Assembly: GCA_961205875.1 (NCBI GenBank)
Contig: OY540820.1
Coordinates: 2,170,001-2,234,000 of the forward strand
Source of the DNA: Sialis fuliginosa
Lineage: Eukaryota; Arthropoda; Insecta; Megaloptera; Sialidae
Direction: 5' to 3'
DNA length: 64,000 nt
Numbering within the stretch: position 1 is the stretch's first letter; every line of letters starts with the position of its first letter. Both the position numbers and the translations under genes were made by a program. Below, piece by piece: positions 26,609 through 39,881 of this stretch. Below the pieces are notes generated by a model, which was not told the origin of the DNA, ran no database searches, and worked only from the letters and a program-made list of their open reading frames with translations.

Positions 26609-27369
26609 GTCAAATCTAGTCGTTTAGACACTAAATTTCCGATAAGTGTCCAAAAACTGATGGAATTGATTTAATATAATTTGATCTGATTGTTATGGTA
26701 CGAATCGAGACGTTTATTGTCAAAATACACCGATTTAATATAAATCGAGTCGATTTGCAGATGTTATATGTTAATTTACGTGTATGATTTAGTTTATGTT
26801 TAATCTATTGCTTATGCATGTTTATATTTATGTTTATGTTTATGTTTATATTTATGTTTATGTTTATGTTTATGTTTATGTTTATGTTTGTGTTTATGTT
26901 TATGTTTATGTTTATGTTTATGTTTATGTTTATGTTTATGTTTATGTTTATGTTTATGTTTATGTTTATGTTTATGTTTATGTTTATGTTTATGTTTATG
27001 TTTATGTTTATGTTTATGTTTATGTTTATGTTTATGTTTATGTTTATGTTTATGTTTATGTTTATGTTTATGTTTATGTTTATGTTTATGTTTATGTTTA
27101 TGTTTATGTTTATGTTTATGTTTATGTTTATGTTTATGTTTATGTTTATGTTTATGTTTATGTTTATGTTTATGTTTATGTTTATGTTTATGTTTATGTT
27201 TATGTTTATGTTTATGTTTATGTTTATGTTTATGTTTATGTTTATGTTTATGTTTATGTTTATGTTTATGTTTGTGTTTGTGTTTGTGTTTGTGTTTATG
27301 TTTATGTTTATGTTTCTGTTTATGTTTATGTTTTAATTAAAGTTCAAGTTTATGATTAAACATAAACTT
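26609..27369 (+). repeat. Composite unit 11: core + TTTATG array + junction
   Basis: Core 26609-26820, type II with C133 to T and T165 to A. Array 26821-27333, 85 hexamers, one TTTGTG at the first edge, four at the last, then three TTTATG before TTTCTG. Junction 27334-27369. Confidence 0.95.
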
Positions 27370-28623
27370 AAACATAAATTTAAACATAAATTTAAACATA
27401 AATTTAAACATAAATTTAAACATAAATTTAAACATAAATTTAAACATAAATTAAAACATAAACTAAAACATAAATTAAAACATAAATTTAAACATAAATT
27501 TAAACATAAATTTAAACATAAATTTAAACATAAATTTAAACATAAATTTAAATATAAATTATAACATAAATTTAAACATAAATTTAAACTTAAATTAAAA
27601 CATAAATTTAAACATTAATTTAAACATAAATTAAAACATAAATTTAAACATTAATTTAAACATAAATTTAAACATAAAATTTAAACATAAATTTAAACAT
27701 AAATTTGAACTTAAATTTAAACATAAATTAAAACATTAATTAAATAAACTTAGACATAAATTTAAACATAAATTTAAACATAAATTTAATCATAAATTTA
27801 AACATAAAATTTAACATAAATTTAAACATAAATTTAAACATAAAATAAACATAAGATTAAACATAAATTTAAACATAAATTTAAACTTAAATTTAAACAT
27901 AAATTTAAACATTAATTTAAACATAAATTTAAACATAAATTTAAACATAAATTTAAACATAAAATTAAACATAAGTTTAAACATAAATTTAAACATAAAT
28001 TTAAACATAAATTAAAACATAAACTTAAACATAAATTTAAACGTAAATTTAAACATAAATTTAAACATAAATTTAAACATAAATTTATACATAAATTAAA
28101 ACATAAACTTAAACATAAATTTAAACTTAATTTTAAACACAAATTTAAACATAAATTTAAACATAAATTTAAACATAAATTATAACATAAATTAAACATA
28201 AATTTAAACTTAAATTTAAACATAAATTTAAACATAAATTTAAACATAAAATTAAACATAAGTTTAAACATAAATTTAAACATAAATTTAAACATAAATT
28301 AAAACATAAATTTAAACTTAAATTTAAACATAAATTTAAACATAAATTTAAACATAAATTTAAACATAAATTTAAACATAAATTTAAACATAAATTTAAA
28401 CATAAATTAAAACATAAATTAAAACATAAATTTAAACTTAAATTTAAACATAAATTTAAACTTAAATTTAAACATAAATTTAAACATAAATTTAAACATA
28501 AATTTAAACATAAATTTAAACATAAAATTAAACATGAGTTTAAACATAAATTTAAACATAAATTTAAACATAAACTAGAACATGAATTTAAACTTAAATT
28601 TAAACATAAATTTAAACATAAAT
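27370..28623 (+). repeat. 12-mer satellite block 11
   Basis: 1254 bp, same length as block 15. Contains ACTAAAAC near 27462, the short unit TTAAATAAACTTAGAC near 27740 and the ACGTAAAT marker near 28042. CTAGAACATGAATT flank. No gene. Confidence 0.94.
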
Positions 28624-29420
28624 GTCAAATCTAGTCGTTTAGACACTAAATTTCCGATAAGTATCCAAAAACTGATGGAATTGATTTAATATAATTTGAT
28701 CTGATTGTTATGGTACGAATCGAGACGTTTATTGTCAAAATACACCGATTTGATACAAATCGAGTCGATTTGCAGATGTTATATGTTTATTTACGTGTAT
28801 GATTTAGTTTATGTTTAATCTATTGCTTATGCATGTTTATATTTATGTTTATGTTTATGTTTATGTTTATGTTTATGTTTATGTTTATGTTTATGTTTAT
28901 GTTTATGATTATGTTTATGTTTATATTTGTGTTTATGTTTATGTTTATGTTTATGTTTATGTTTATGTTTATGTTTATGTTTATGTTTATGTTTATGTTT
29001 ATGTTTATGTTTATGTTTATGTTTATGTTTATGTTTATGTTTATGTTTATGTTTATGTTTATGTTTATGTTTAAGTTTATGTTTATGTTTATGTTTATGT
29101 TTATGTTTATGTTTATGTTTATGTTTATGTTTATGTTTATGTTTATGTTTATGTTTATGTTTATGTTTATGTTTATGTTTATGTTTATGTTTATGTTTAT
29201 GTTTATGTTTATGTTTATGATTATGTTTATGTTTATGTTTATGTTTATGTTTATGTTTATGTTTATGTTTATGTTTATGTTTATGTTTATGTTTATGTTT
29301 ATGTTTATGTTTATGTTTATGTTTGTGTTTGTGTTTGTGTTTGTGTTTATGTTTATGTTTATGTTTCTGTTTATGTTTATGTTTTAATTTAAGTTCAAGT
29401 TTATGATTAAACATAAACTT
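28624..29420 (+). repeat. Composite unit 12: core + TTTATG array + junction
   Basis: Core 28624-28835, type III with A129 to G. Array 28836-29384, 91 hexamers, a single TTTGTG at the first edge directly after TTTATA, four at the last edge, interruptions ATTATG (two) and TTTAAG at 29070. Junction 29385-29420 is the TTTAAGTTC type, followed by the marker CATAATATTAAAC. Confidence 0.95.
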
Positions 29421-29670
29421 AAACATAAATTTAAACATAATATTAAACATAAATTTAAACATAAATTTAAACATAAATTTAAACATAAATTTAAACATAA
29501 ATTAAAACATAAATTAAAACATAAATTTAAACTTAAATTTAAACATAAATTTAAACATAAATTTAAACATAAAATTAAACATAAGTTTAAACATAAATTT
29601 AAACATAAATTTAAACATAAATTAGAACATGAATTTAAACTTAAATTTAAACATAAATTTAAACATAAAT
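29421..29670 (+). repeat. 12-mer satellite block 12
   Basis: 250 bp linking the first and second copies of the four-core block. Confidence 0.93.
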
Positions 29671-30443
29671 GTCAAATCTAGTCGTTTAGACACTAAATTT
29701 CCGATAAGTATCCAAAAACTGATGGAATTGATTTAATATAATTTGATCTGATTGTTATGGTACGAATCGAGACGTTTATTGTCAAAATACACCGATTTAA
29801 TACAAATCGAGTCGATTTGCAGATGTTATATGTTTATTTACGTGTATGATTTAGTTTATGTTTAATCTATTGCTTATGCATGTTTATATTTATGTTTATG
29901 TTTATGTTTATGTTTATGTTTATGTTTATGTTTATGTTTATGTTTATGTTTATGTTTATGTTTATGTTTAAGTTTATGTTTATGTTTATGTTTATGTTTG
30001 TGTTTGTGTTTGTGTTTATGTTTATGTTTATGTTTATGTTTATGTTTATGTTTATGTTTATGTTTATGTTTATGTTTATGTTTATGTTTATGTTTATGTT
30101 TATGTTTATGTTTATGTTTATGTTTATGTTTATGTTTATGTTTATGTTTATGTTTATGTTTATGTTTATGTTTATGTTTATGTTTATGTTTATGTTTATG
30201 TTTATGTTTATGTTTATGTTTATGTTTATGTTTATGTTTATGTTTATGTTTATGTTTATGTTTATGTTTATGTTTATGTTTATGTTTATGTTTATGTTTA
30301 TGTTTATGTTTATGTTTATGTTTATGTTTATGTTTATGTTTATGTTTATGTTTATGTTTATGTTTATGTTTATGTTTATGTTTATGTTTATGTTTATGTT
30401 TATGTTTTAATTAAAGTTCAAGTTTATGATTAAACATAAACTT
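29671..30443 (+). repeat. Composite unit 13 (copy of unit 9)
   Basis: Core 29671-29882, type III. Array 29883-30407, 87 hexamers, three TTTGTG near the first edge, TTTAAG at 29967 (same 84-bp offset as in unit 9), and no last-edge variants. Junction 30408-30443. Confidence 0.95.
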
Positions 30444-30621
30444 AAACATAAATTTAAACATAAATTTAAACATAAATTTAAACATAAATTTAAACATAAA
30501 TTTAAACATAAATTTAAACATAAAATTAAACATAAGTTTAAACATAAATTTAAACATAATTTTAAACATAAATTAGAACATGAATTTAAACTTAAATTTA
30601 AACATAAATTTAAACATAAAT
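30444..30621 (+). repeat. 12-mer satellite block 13
   Basis: 178 bp, copy of block 9 at an offset of 4958. Confidence 0.94.
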
Positions 30622-30968
30622 GTAAAATCTAGTCGTTTAGACACTAAATTTCCGATAAGTATCCAAAAACTGATGGAATTGATTTAATATAATTTGATCT
30701 GATTGTTATGGTACGAATCGAGACGTTTATTGTCAAAATACACCGATTTAATACAAATCGAGTCGATTTGCAGATGTTATATGTTTATTTACGTGTATGA
30801 TTTAGTTTATGTTTAAACTATTGCTTATGCATGTTTATATTTATGTTTATGTTTATGTTTATGTTTATGTTTGTGTTTGTGTTTGTGTTTGTGTTTATGT
30901 TTATGTTTATGTTTCTGTTTATGTTTATGTTTTAATTAAAGTTCAAGTTTATGATTAAACATAAACTT
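30622..30968 (+). repeat. Composite unit 14 (copy of unit 10, short array)
   Basis: Core 30622-30833 with the same private A3 and A196 changes as core 10. Array 30834-30932, 16 hexamers, same order as unit 10. Junction 30933-30968. Confidence 0.95.
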
Positions 30969-31566
30969 AAACATAAATTTAAACATAAATTTAAACATAA
31001 ATTTAAACATAAATTTAAACATAAATTAAAACATAAACTTAAACATAAATTAAAACATAAATATAAACATAAATTTAAACATAAATTTAAACATAAATTT
31101 AAACATAAATTTAAACATAAATTTAAACATAAATTTAAACATAAATTAAAACATAAATTTAAACTTAAATTTAAATATAAATTTAAACATAAATTTGAAC
31201 TTAAATTTAAACATAAATTAAAACATAAATTTAAACATTAATTTAAACATAAATTTAAACATAAAATTTAAACATAAATTTAAACATAAATTTGAACTTA
31301 AATTTAAACAAAATTAAAACATAAAATTTAACATAAATTTAAACATAAATTTAAACATAAAATTAAACATAAATTTAAACATTAATTTAAACATAAATTT
31401 AAACATAAATTTAAACATAAATTTAAACATAAAATTTAACATAAATTTAAACATAAATTTAAACATAAAATTAAACATAAATTTGAACATAAATTTAAAC
31501 ATAAATTTAAACATAAATTAGCACATAAATTTAAACTTAAATTTAAACATAAATTTAAACATAAAT
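30969..31566 (+). repeat. 12-mer satellite block 14
   Basis: 598 bp, copy of block 10. Confidence 0.94.
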
Positions 31567-32327
31567 GTCAAATCTAGTCGTTTAGACACTAAATTTCCGA
31601 TAAGTGTCCAAAAACTGATGGAATTGATTTAATATAATTTGATCTGATTGTTATGGTACGAATCGAGACGTTTATTGTCAAAATACACCGATTTAATATA
31701 AATCGAGTCGATTTGCAGATGTTATATGTTAATTTACGTGTATGATTTAGTTTATGTTTAATCTATTGCTTATGCATGTTTATATTTATGTTTATGTTTA
31801 TGTTTATATTTATGTTTATGTTTATGTTTATGTTTATGTTTATGTTTGTGTTTATGTTTATGTTTATGTTTATGTTTATGTTTATGTTTATGTTTATGTT
31901 TATGTTTATGTTTATGTTTATGTTTATGTTTATGTTTATGTTTATGTTTATGTTTATGTTTATGTTTATGTTTATGTTTATGTTTATGTTTATGTTTATG
32001 TTTATGTTTATGTTTATGTTTATGTTTATGTTTATGTTTATGTTTATGTTTATGTTTATGTTTATGTTTATGTTTATGTTTATGTTTATGTTTATGTTTA
32101 TGTTTATGTTTATGTTTATGTTTATGTTTATGTTTATGTTTATGTTTATGTTTATGTTTATGTTTATGTTTATGTTTATGTTTATGTTTATGTTTATGTT
32201 TATGTTTATGTTTATGTTTGTGTTTGTGTTTGTGTTTGTGTTTATGTTTATGTTTATGTTTATGTTTATGTTTCTGTTTATGTTTATGTTTTAATTAAAG
32301 TTCAAGTTTATGATTAAACATAAACTT
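31567..32327 (+). repeat. Composite unit 15 (copy of unit 11)
   Basis: Core 31567-31778, type II with T133 and A165 as in core 11. Array 31779-32291, also 85 hexamers, but five rather than three TTTATG separate the last TTTGTG block from TTTCTG. Junction 32292-32327. Confidence 0.95.
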
Positions 32328-33581
32328 AAACATAAATTTAAACATAAATTTAAACATAAATTTAAACATAAATTTAAACATAAATTTAAACATAAATTTA
32401 AACATAAATTAAAACATAAACTAAAACATAAATTAAAACATAAATTTAAACATAAATTTAAACATAAATTTAAACATAAATTTAAACATAAATTTAAACA
32501 TAAATTTAAATATAAATTATAACATAAATTTAAACATAAATTTAAACTTAAATTAAAACATAAATTTAAACATTAATTTAAACATAAATTAAAACATAAA
32601 TTTAAACATTAATTTAAACATAAATTTAAACATAAAATTTAAACATAAATTTAAACATAAATTTGAACTTAAATTTAAACATAAATTAAAACATTAATTA
32701 AATAAACTTAGACATAAATTTAAACATAAATTTAAACATAAATTTAATCATAAATTTAAACATAAAATTTAACATAAATTTAAACATAAATTTAAACATA
32801 AAATAAACATAAGATTAAACATAAATTTAAACATAAATTTAAACTTAAATTTAAACATAAATTTAAACATTAATTTAAACATAAATTTAAACATAAATTT
32901 AAACATAAATTTAAACATAAAATTAAACATAAGTTTAAACATAAATTTAAACATAAATTTAAACATAAATTAAAACATAAACTTAAACATAAATTTAAAC
33001 GTAAATTTAAACATAAATTTAAACATAAATTTAAACATAAATTTATACATAAATTAAAACATAAACTTAAACATAAATTTAAACTTAATTTTAAACACAA
33101 ATTTAAACATAAATTTAAACATAAATTTAAACATAAATTATAACATAAATTAAACATAAATTTAAACTTAAATTTAAACATAAATTTAAACATAAATTTA
33201 AACATAAAATTAAACATAAGTTTAAACATAAATTTAAACATAAATTTAAACATAAATTAAAACATAAATTTAAACTTAAATTTAAACATAAATTTAAACA
33301 TAAATTTAAACATAAATTTAAACATAAATTTAAACATAAATTTAAACATAAATTTAAACATAAATTAAAACATAAATTAAAACATAAATTTAAACTTAAA
33401 TTTAAACATAAATTTAAACTTAAATTTAAACATAAATTTAAACATAAATTTAAACATAAATTTAAACATAAATTTAAACATAAAATTAAACATGAGTTTA
33501 AACATAAATTTAAACATAAATTTAAACATAAACTAGAACATGAATTTAAACTTAAATTTAAACATAAATTTAAACATAAAT
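32328..33581 (+). repeat. 12-mer satellite block 15
   Basis: 1254 bp, copy of block 11 (offset 4958). No gene. Confidence 0.94.
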
Positions 33582-34390
33582 GTCAAATCTAGTCGTTTAG
33601 ACACTAAATTTCCGATAAGTATCCAAAAACTGATGGAATTGATTTAATATAATTTGATCTGATTGTTATGGTACGAATCGAGACGTTTATTGTCAAAATA
33701 CACCGATTTGATACAAATCGAGTCGATTTGCAGATGTTATATGTTTATTTACGTGTATGATTTAGTTTATGTTTAATCTATTGCTTATGCATGTTTATAT
33801 TTATGTTTATGTTTATGTTTATGTTTATGTTTATGTTTATGTTTATGTTTATGTTTATGTTTATGATTATGTTTATGTTTATATTTGTGTTTATGTTTAT
33901 GTTTATGTTTATGTTTATGTTTATGTTTATGTTTATGTTTATGTTTATGTTTATGTTTATGTTTATGTTTATGTTTATGTTTATGTTTATGTTTATGTTT
34001 ATGTTTATGTTTATGTTTATGTTTAAGTTTATGTTTATGTTTATGTTTATGTTTATGTTTATGTTTATGTTTATGTTTATGTTTATGTTTATGTTTATGT
34101 TTATGTTTATGTTTATGTTTATGTTTATGTTTATGTTTATGTTTATGTTTATGTTTATGTTTATGTTTATGTTTATGTTTATGTTTATGTTTATGTTTAT
34201 GTTTATGTTTATGTTTATGTTTATGTTTATGTTTATGTTTATGTTTATGTTTATGTTTATGTTTATGTTTATGTTTATGTTTATGTTTATGTTTGTGTTT
34301 GTGTTTGTGTTTGTGTTTATGTTTATGTTTATGTTTCTGTTTATGTTTATGTTTTAATTTAAGTTCAAGTTTATGATTAAACATAAACTT
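33582..34390 (+). repeat. Composite unit 16 (copy of unit 12)
   Basis: Core 33582-33793, type III with G129. Array 33794-34354, 93 hexamers, TTTAAG at 34022, one early ATTATG; the second ATTATG of unit 12 is absent. Junction 34355-34390, TTTAAGTTC type with CATAATATTAAAC after it. Confidence 0.95.
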
Positions 34391-35275
34391 AAACATAAAT
34401 TTAAACATAATATTAAACATAAATTTAAACATAAATTTAAACATAAATTTAAACATAAATTTAAACACAAATTTAAACATAAATAAAAACATAAATTTAA
34501 ACTTAAATTTAAACATAAATTTAAACATAAATTTAAACATAAATTTAAAAATAAATTTAAACATAAATAAAAACATAAATTTAAACATAAATTTTAACAT
34601 AAATTTAAACATAAATTTAAACACAAATTTAAACATAAATAAAAACATAAATTTAAACTTAAATTTAAACATAAATTTAAACATAAATTTAAACATAAAT
34701 TTAAACATAAATTTAAACATAAATTTAAACATAAATTTAAACATAAAATTAAACATAAATTTAAACATAAATTTAAACATAAATTTAAACATAAATTAAA
34801 ACATAAACTTAAACATAAATTTAAACTTAATTTTAAACATAAATTTAAACATAAATTTAAACATAAATTTAAACATAAATTATAACATAAATTAAACATA
34901 AATTTAAACTTAAATTTAAACATAAATTTAAACATAAATTTAAACATAAAATTAAACATAAGTTTAAACATAAATTTAAACATAAATTTAAACATAAATT
35001 AAAACATAAATTTAAACTTAAATTTAAACATAAATTTAAACATAAATTTAAACATAAATTTACACATAAATTTAAACATAAATTTAAACATAAATTTAAA
35101 CATAAATTAAAACATAAATTAAAACATAAATTTAAACTTAAATTTAAACATAAATTTAAACATAAATTTAAACATAAAATTAAACATAAGTTTAAACATA
35201 AATTTAAACATAAATTTAAACATAAATTAGAACATGAATTTAAACTTAAATTTAAACATAAATTTAAACATAAAT
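34391..35275 (+). repeat. 12-mer satellite block 16
   Basis: 885 bp, against 250 bp in the equivalent block 12, so about 635 bp were gained here or lost there. Contains ACACAAATTT and AAATAAAAAC units (near 34466-34485 and 34621-34645). No gene. Confidence 0.93.
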
Positions 35276-35994
35276 GTCAAATCTAGTCGTTTAGACACTA
35301 AATTTCCGATAAGTATCCAAAAACTGATGGAATTGATTTAATATAATTTGATCTGATTGTTATGGTACGAATCGAGACGTTTATTGTCAAAATACACCGA
35401 TTTAATACAAATCGAGTCGATTTGCAGATGTTATATGTTTATTTACGTGTATGATTTAGTTTATGTTTAATCTATTGCTTATGCATGTTTATATTTATGT
35501 TTATGTTTATGTTTATGTTTATGTTTATGTTTATGTTTATGTTTATGTTTATGTTTAAGTTTATGTTTATGTTTATGTTTATGTTTGTGTTTGTGTTTGT
35601 GTTTATGTTTATGTTTATGTTTATGTTTATGTTTATGTTTATGTTTATGTTTATGTTTATGTTTATGTTTATGTTTATGTTTATGTTTATGTTTATGTTT
35701 ATGTTTATGTTTATGTTTATGTTTATGTTTATGTTTATGTTTATGTTTATGTTTATGTTTATGTTTATGTTTATGTTTATGTTTATGTTTATGTTTATGT
35801 TTATGTTTATGTTTATGTTTATGTTTATGTTTATGTTTATGTTTATGTTTATGTTTATGTTTATGTTTATGTTTATGTTTATGTTTATGTTTATGTTTAT
35901 GTTTATGTTTATGTTTATGTTTATGTTTATGTTTATGTTTATGTTTATGTTTATGTTTTAATTAAAGTTCAAGTTTATGATTAAACATAAACTT
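35276..35994 (+). repeat. Composite unit 17 (copy of unit 9)
   Basis: Core 35276-35487, type III. Array 35488-35958, 78 hexamers, TTTAAG at 35554, three TTTGTG, no last-edge variants. Junction 35959-35994. Confidence 0.95.
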
Positions 35995-36112
35995 AAACAT
36001 AAATTTAAACATAAATTTAAACATAAATTTAAACATAAATTTAAACATAAATTTAAACATAAATTAGAACATGAATTTAAACTTAAATTTAAACATAAAT
36101 TTAAACATAAAT
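35995..36112 (+). repeat. 12-mer satellite block 17
   Basis: 118 bp, the shortest linker; a 60-bp shorter version of blocks 9 and 13. Confidence 0.94.
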
Positions 36113-36459
36113 GTCAAATCTAGTCGTTTAGACACTAAATTTCCGATAAGTATCCAAAAACTGATGGAATTGATTTAATATAATTTGATCTGATTGTTAT
36201 GGTACGAATCGAGACGTTTATTGTCAAAATACACCGATTTAATACAAATCGAGTCGATTTGCAGATGTTATATGTTTATTTACGTGTATGATTTAGTTTA
36301 TGTTTAAACTATTGCTTATGCATGTTTATATTTATGTTTATGTTTATGTTTATGTTTATGTTTGTGTTTGTGTTTGTGTTTGTGTTTATGTTTATGTTTA
36401 TGTTTCTGTTTATGTTTATGTTTTAATTAAAGTTCAAGTTTATGATTAAACATAAACTT
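36113..36459 (+). repeat. Composite unit 18 (copy of unit 10, short array)
   Basis: Core 36113-36324 has A196 like cores 10 and 14 but keeps C3. Array 36325-36423, 16 hexamers, same order as units 10 and 14. Junction 36424-36459. Confidence 0.95.
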
Positions 36460-37069
36460 AAACATAAATTTAAACATAAATTTAAACATAAATTTAAACA
36501 TAAATTTAAACATAAATTAAAACATAAACTTAAACATAAATTAAAACATAAATATAAACATAAATTTAAACATAAATTTAAACATAAATTTAAACATAAA
36601 TTTAAACATAAATTTAAACATAAATTTAAACATAAATTTAAACATAAATTAAAACATAAATTTAAACTTAAATTTAAATATAAATTTAAACATAAATTTG
36701 AACTTAAATTTAAACATAAATTAAAACATAAATTTAAACATTAATTTAAACATAAATTTAAACATAAAATTTAAACATAAATTTAAACATAAATTTGAAC
36801 TTAAATTTAAACAAAATTAAAACATAAAATTTAACATAAATTTAAACATAAATTTAAACATAAAATTAAACATAAATTTAAACATTAATTTAAACATAAA
36901 TTTAAACATAAATTTAAACATAAATTTAAACATAAAATTTAACATAAATTAAAACATAAATTTAAACATAAAATTAAACATAAATTTGAACATAAATTTA
37001 AACATAAATTTAAACATAAATTAGCACATAAATTTAAACTTAAATTTAAACATAAATTTAAACATAAAT
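36460..37069 (+). repeat. 12-mer satellite block 18
   Basis: 610 bp, one 12-mer longer than blocks 10 and 14. TTAGCACAT flank. No gene. Confidence 0.94.
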
Positions 37070-37830
37070 GTCAAATCTAGTCGTTTAGACACTAAATTTC
37101 CGATAAGTGTCCAAAAACTGATGGAATTGATTTAATATAATTTGATCTGATTGTTATGGTACGAATCGAGACGTTTATTGTCAAAATACACCGATTTAAT
37201 ATAAATCGAGTCGATTTGCAGATGTTATATGTTTATTTACGTGTATGATTTAGTTTATGTTTAATCTATTGCTTATGCATGTTTATATTTATGTTTATGT
37301 TTATGTTTATATTTATGTTTATGTTTATGTTTATGTTTATGTTTATGTTTATGTTTGTGTTTGTGTTTATGTTTATGTTTATGTTTATGTTTATGTTTAT
37401 GTTTATGTTTATGTTTATGTTTATGTTTATGTTTATGTTTATGTTTATGTTTATGTTTATGTTTATGTTTATGTTTATGTTTATGTTTATGTTTATGTTT
37501 ATGTTTATGTTTATGTTTATGTTTATGTTTATGTTTATGTTTATGTTTATGTTTATGTTTATGTTTATGTTTATGTTTATGTTTATGTTTATGTTTATGT
37601 TTATGTTTATGTTTATGTTTATGTTTATGTTTATGTTTATGTTTATGTTTATGTTTATGTTTATGTTTATGTTTATGTTTATGTTTATGTTTATGTTTAT
37701 GTTTATGTTTATGTTTATGTTTATGTTTATGTTTGTGTTTGTGTTTGTGTTTGTGTTTATGTTTATGTTTATGTTTCTGTTTATGTTTATGTTTTAATTA
37801 AAGTTCAAGTTTATGATTAAACATAAACTT
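37070..37830 (+). repeat. Composite unit 19 (copy of unit 11)
   Basis: Core 37070-37281, type II with T133 but without the A165 change of cores 11 and 15. Array 37282-37794, 85 hexamers, two TTTGTG early and four late. Junction 37795-37830. Confidence 0.95.
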
Positions 37831-39132
37831 AAACATAAATTTAAACATAAATTTAAACATAAATTTAAACATAAATTTAAACATAAATTTAAACATAAAT
37901 TTAAACATAAATTAAAACATAAACTAAAACATAAATTAAAACATAAATTTAAACATAAATTTAAACATAAATTTAAACATAAATTTAAACATAAATTTAA
38001 ACATAAATTTAAACATAAATTTAAACATAAATTAAATCATAAATTTAAACTTAAATTTAAATATAAATTTAAACATGAATTAAAACATAAATTAAAACAT
38101 AAATTTAAACTTAAATTTAAACATAAATTTAAACATAAATTTAAATATAAATTATAACATAAATTTAAACATAAATTTAAACTTAAATTAAAACATAAAT
38201 TTAAACATTAATTTAAACATAAATTAAAACATAAATTTAAACATTAATTTAAACATAAATTTAAACATAAAATTTAAACATAAATTTAAACATAAATTTG
38301 AACTTAAATTTAAACATAAATTAAAACATTAATTAAATAAACTTAGACATAAATTTAAACATAAATTTAAACATAAATTTAATCATAATTTTAAACATAA
38401 AATTTAACATAAATTTAAACATAAATTTAAACATAAAATAAACATAAGATTAAACATAAATTTAAACATAAATTTAAACTTAAATTTAAACATAAATTTA
38501 AACATTAATTTAAACATAAATTTAAACATAAATTTAAACATAAATTTAAACATAAAATTAAACATAAGTTTAAACATAAATTTAAACATAAATTTAAACA
38601 TAAATTAAAACATAAACTTAAACATAAATTTAAACGTAAATTTAAACATAAATTTAAACATAAATTTAAACATAAATTTATACATAAATTAAAACATAAA
38701 CTTAAACATAAATTTAAACTTAATTTTAAACACAAATTTAAACATAAATTTAAACATAAATTTAAACATAAATTATAACATAAATTAAACATAAATTTAA
38801 ACTTAAATTTAAACATAAATTTAAACATAAATTTAAACATAAAATTAAACATAAGTTTAAACATAAATTTAAACATAAATTTAAACATAAATTAAAACAT
38901 AAATTTAAACTTAAATTTAAACATAAATTTAAACATAAATTTAAACATAAATTTAAACATAAATTTAAACATAAATTTAAACATAAATTTAAACATAAAT
39001 TAAAACATAAATTAAAACATAAATTTAAACTTAAATTTAAACATAAATTTAAACTTAAATTTAAACATAAATTTAAACATAAATTTAAACATAAAATTAA
39101 ACATGAGTTTAAACATAAATTTAAACATAAAT
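37831..39132 (+). repeat. 12-mer satellite block 19
   Basis: 1302 bp, third version of blocks 11 and 15, including TTAAATAAACTTAGAC near 38332. The CTAGAACATGAATT flank before the next core has been deleted: CATGAGTTT runs into the core within three 12-mers. No gene. Confidence 0.93.
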
Positions 39133-39881
39133 GTCAAATCTAGTCGTTTAGACACTAAATTTCCGATAAGTATCCAAAAACTGATGGAATTGATTTAATA
39201 TAATTTGATCTGATTGTTATGGTACGAATCGAGACGTTTATTGTCAAAATACACCGATTTGATACAAATCGAGTCGATTTGCAGATGTTATATGTTTATT
39301 TACGTGTATGATTTAGTTTATGTTTAATCTATTGCTTATGCATGTTTATATTTATGTTTATGTTTATGTTTATGTTTATGTTTATGTTTATGTTTATGTT
39401 TATGTTTATGTTTATGTTTATGTTTATATTTGTGTTTATGTTTATGTTTATGTTTATGTTTATGTTTATGTTTATGTTTATGTTTATGTTTATGTTTATG
39501 TTTATGTTTATGTTTATGTTTATGTTTATGTTTATGTTTATGTTTATGTTTAAGTTTATGTTTATGTTTATGTTTATGTTTATGTTTATGTTTATGTTTA
39601 TGTTTATGTTTATGTTTATGTTTATGTTTATGTTTATGTTTATGTTTATGTTTATGTTTATGTTTATGTTTATGTTTATGTTTATGTTTATGTTTATGTT
39701 TATGTTTATGTTTATGTTTATGTTTATGTTTATGTTTATGTTTATGTTTATGTTTATGTTTATGTTTATGTTTATGTTTATGTTTGTGTTTGTGTTTGTG
39801 TTTGTGTTTATGTTTATGTTTATGTTTCTGTTTATGTTTATGTTTTAATTTAAGTTCAAGTTTATGATTAAACATAAACTT
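39133..39881 (+). repeat. Composite unit 20 (copy of unit 12)
   Basis: Core 39133-39344, type III with G129. Array 39345-39845, 83 hexamers, TTTAAG at 39549, one TTTGTG early and four late. Junction 39846-39881, TTTAAGTTC type. Confidence 0.95.

Larger units (their letters stand above)
24731..39881 (+). repeat. Three copies of a four-core higher-order repeat
   Basis: Cores 9-12, 13-16 and 17-20 repeat the same series: array without last edge, 16-hexamer array, type II core, G129 core. Copies start at 24731, 29671 and 35276. Linkers 9/13, 10/14 and 11/15 have identical lengths (178, 598, 1254 bp), so the first two copies separated recently. Where the unit starts and ends is arbitrary. Confidence 0.92.

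Noticed and set aside
33785..34792. Long minus-strand open frame (335 codons) of Phe-Met-Phe-Lys and His-Lys repeats
   Set aside because: CATAAA and its reverse complement have no stop in five of six frames, and the 12-mer has none in four of six. The frame only spans repeat arrays; codon content is pure repeat and homologous frames differ with array length.
25664..37069. CRISPR-like alternation of repeats and spacers
   Set aside because: The conserved 212-bp cores are far longer than CRISPR repeats, the intervening sequences are simple repeats, and there are no cas genes.
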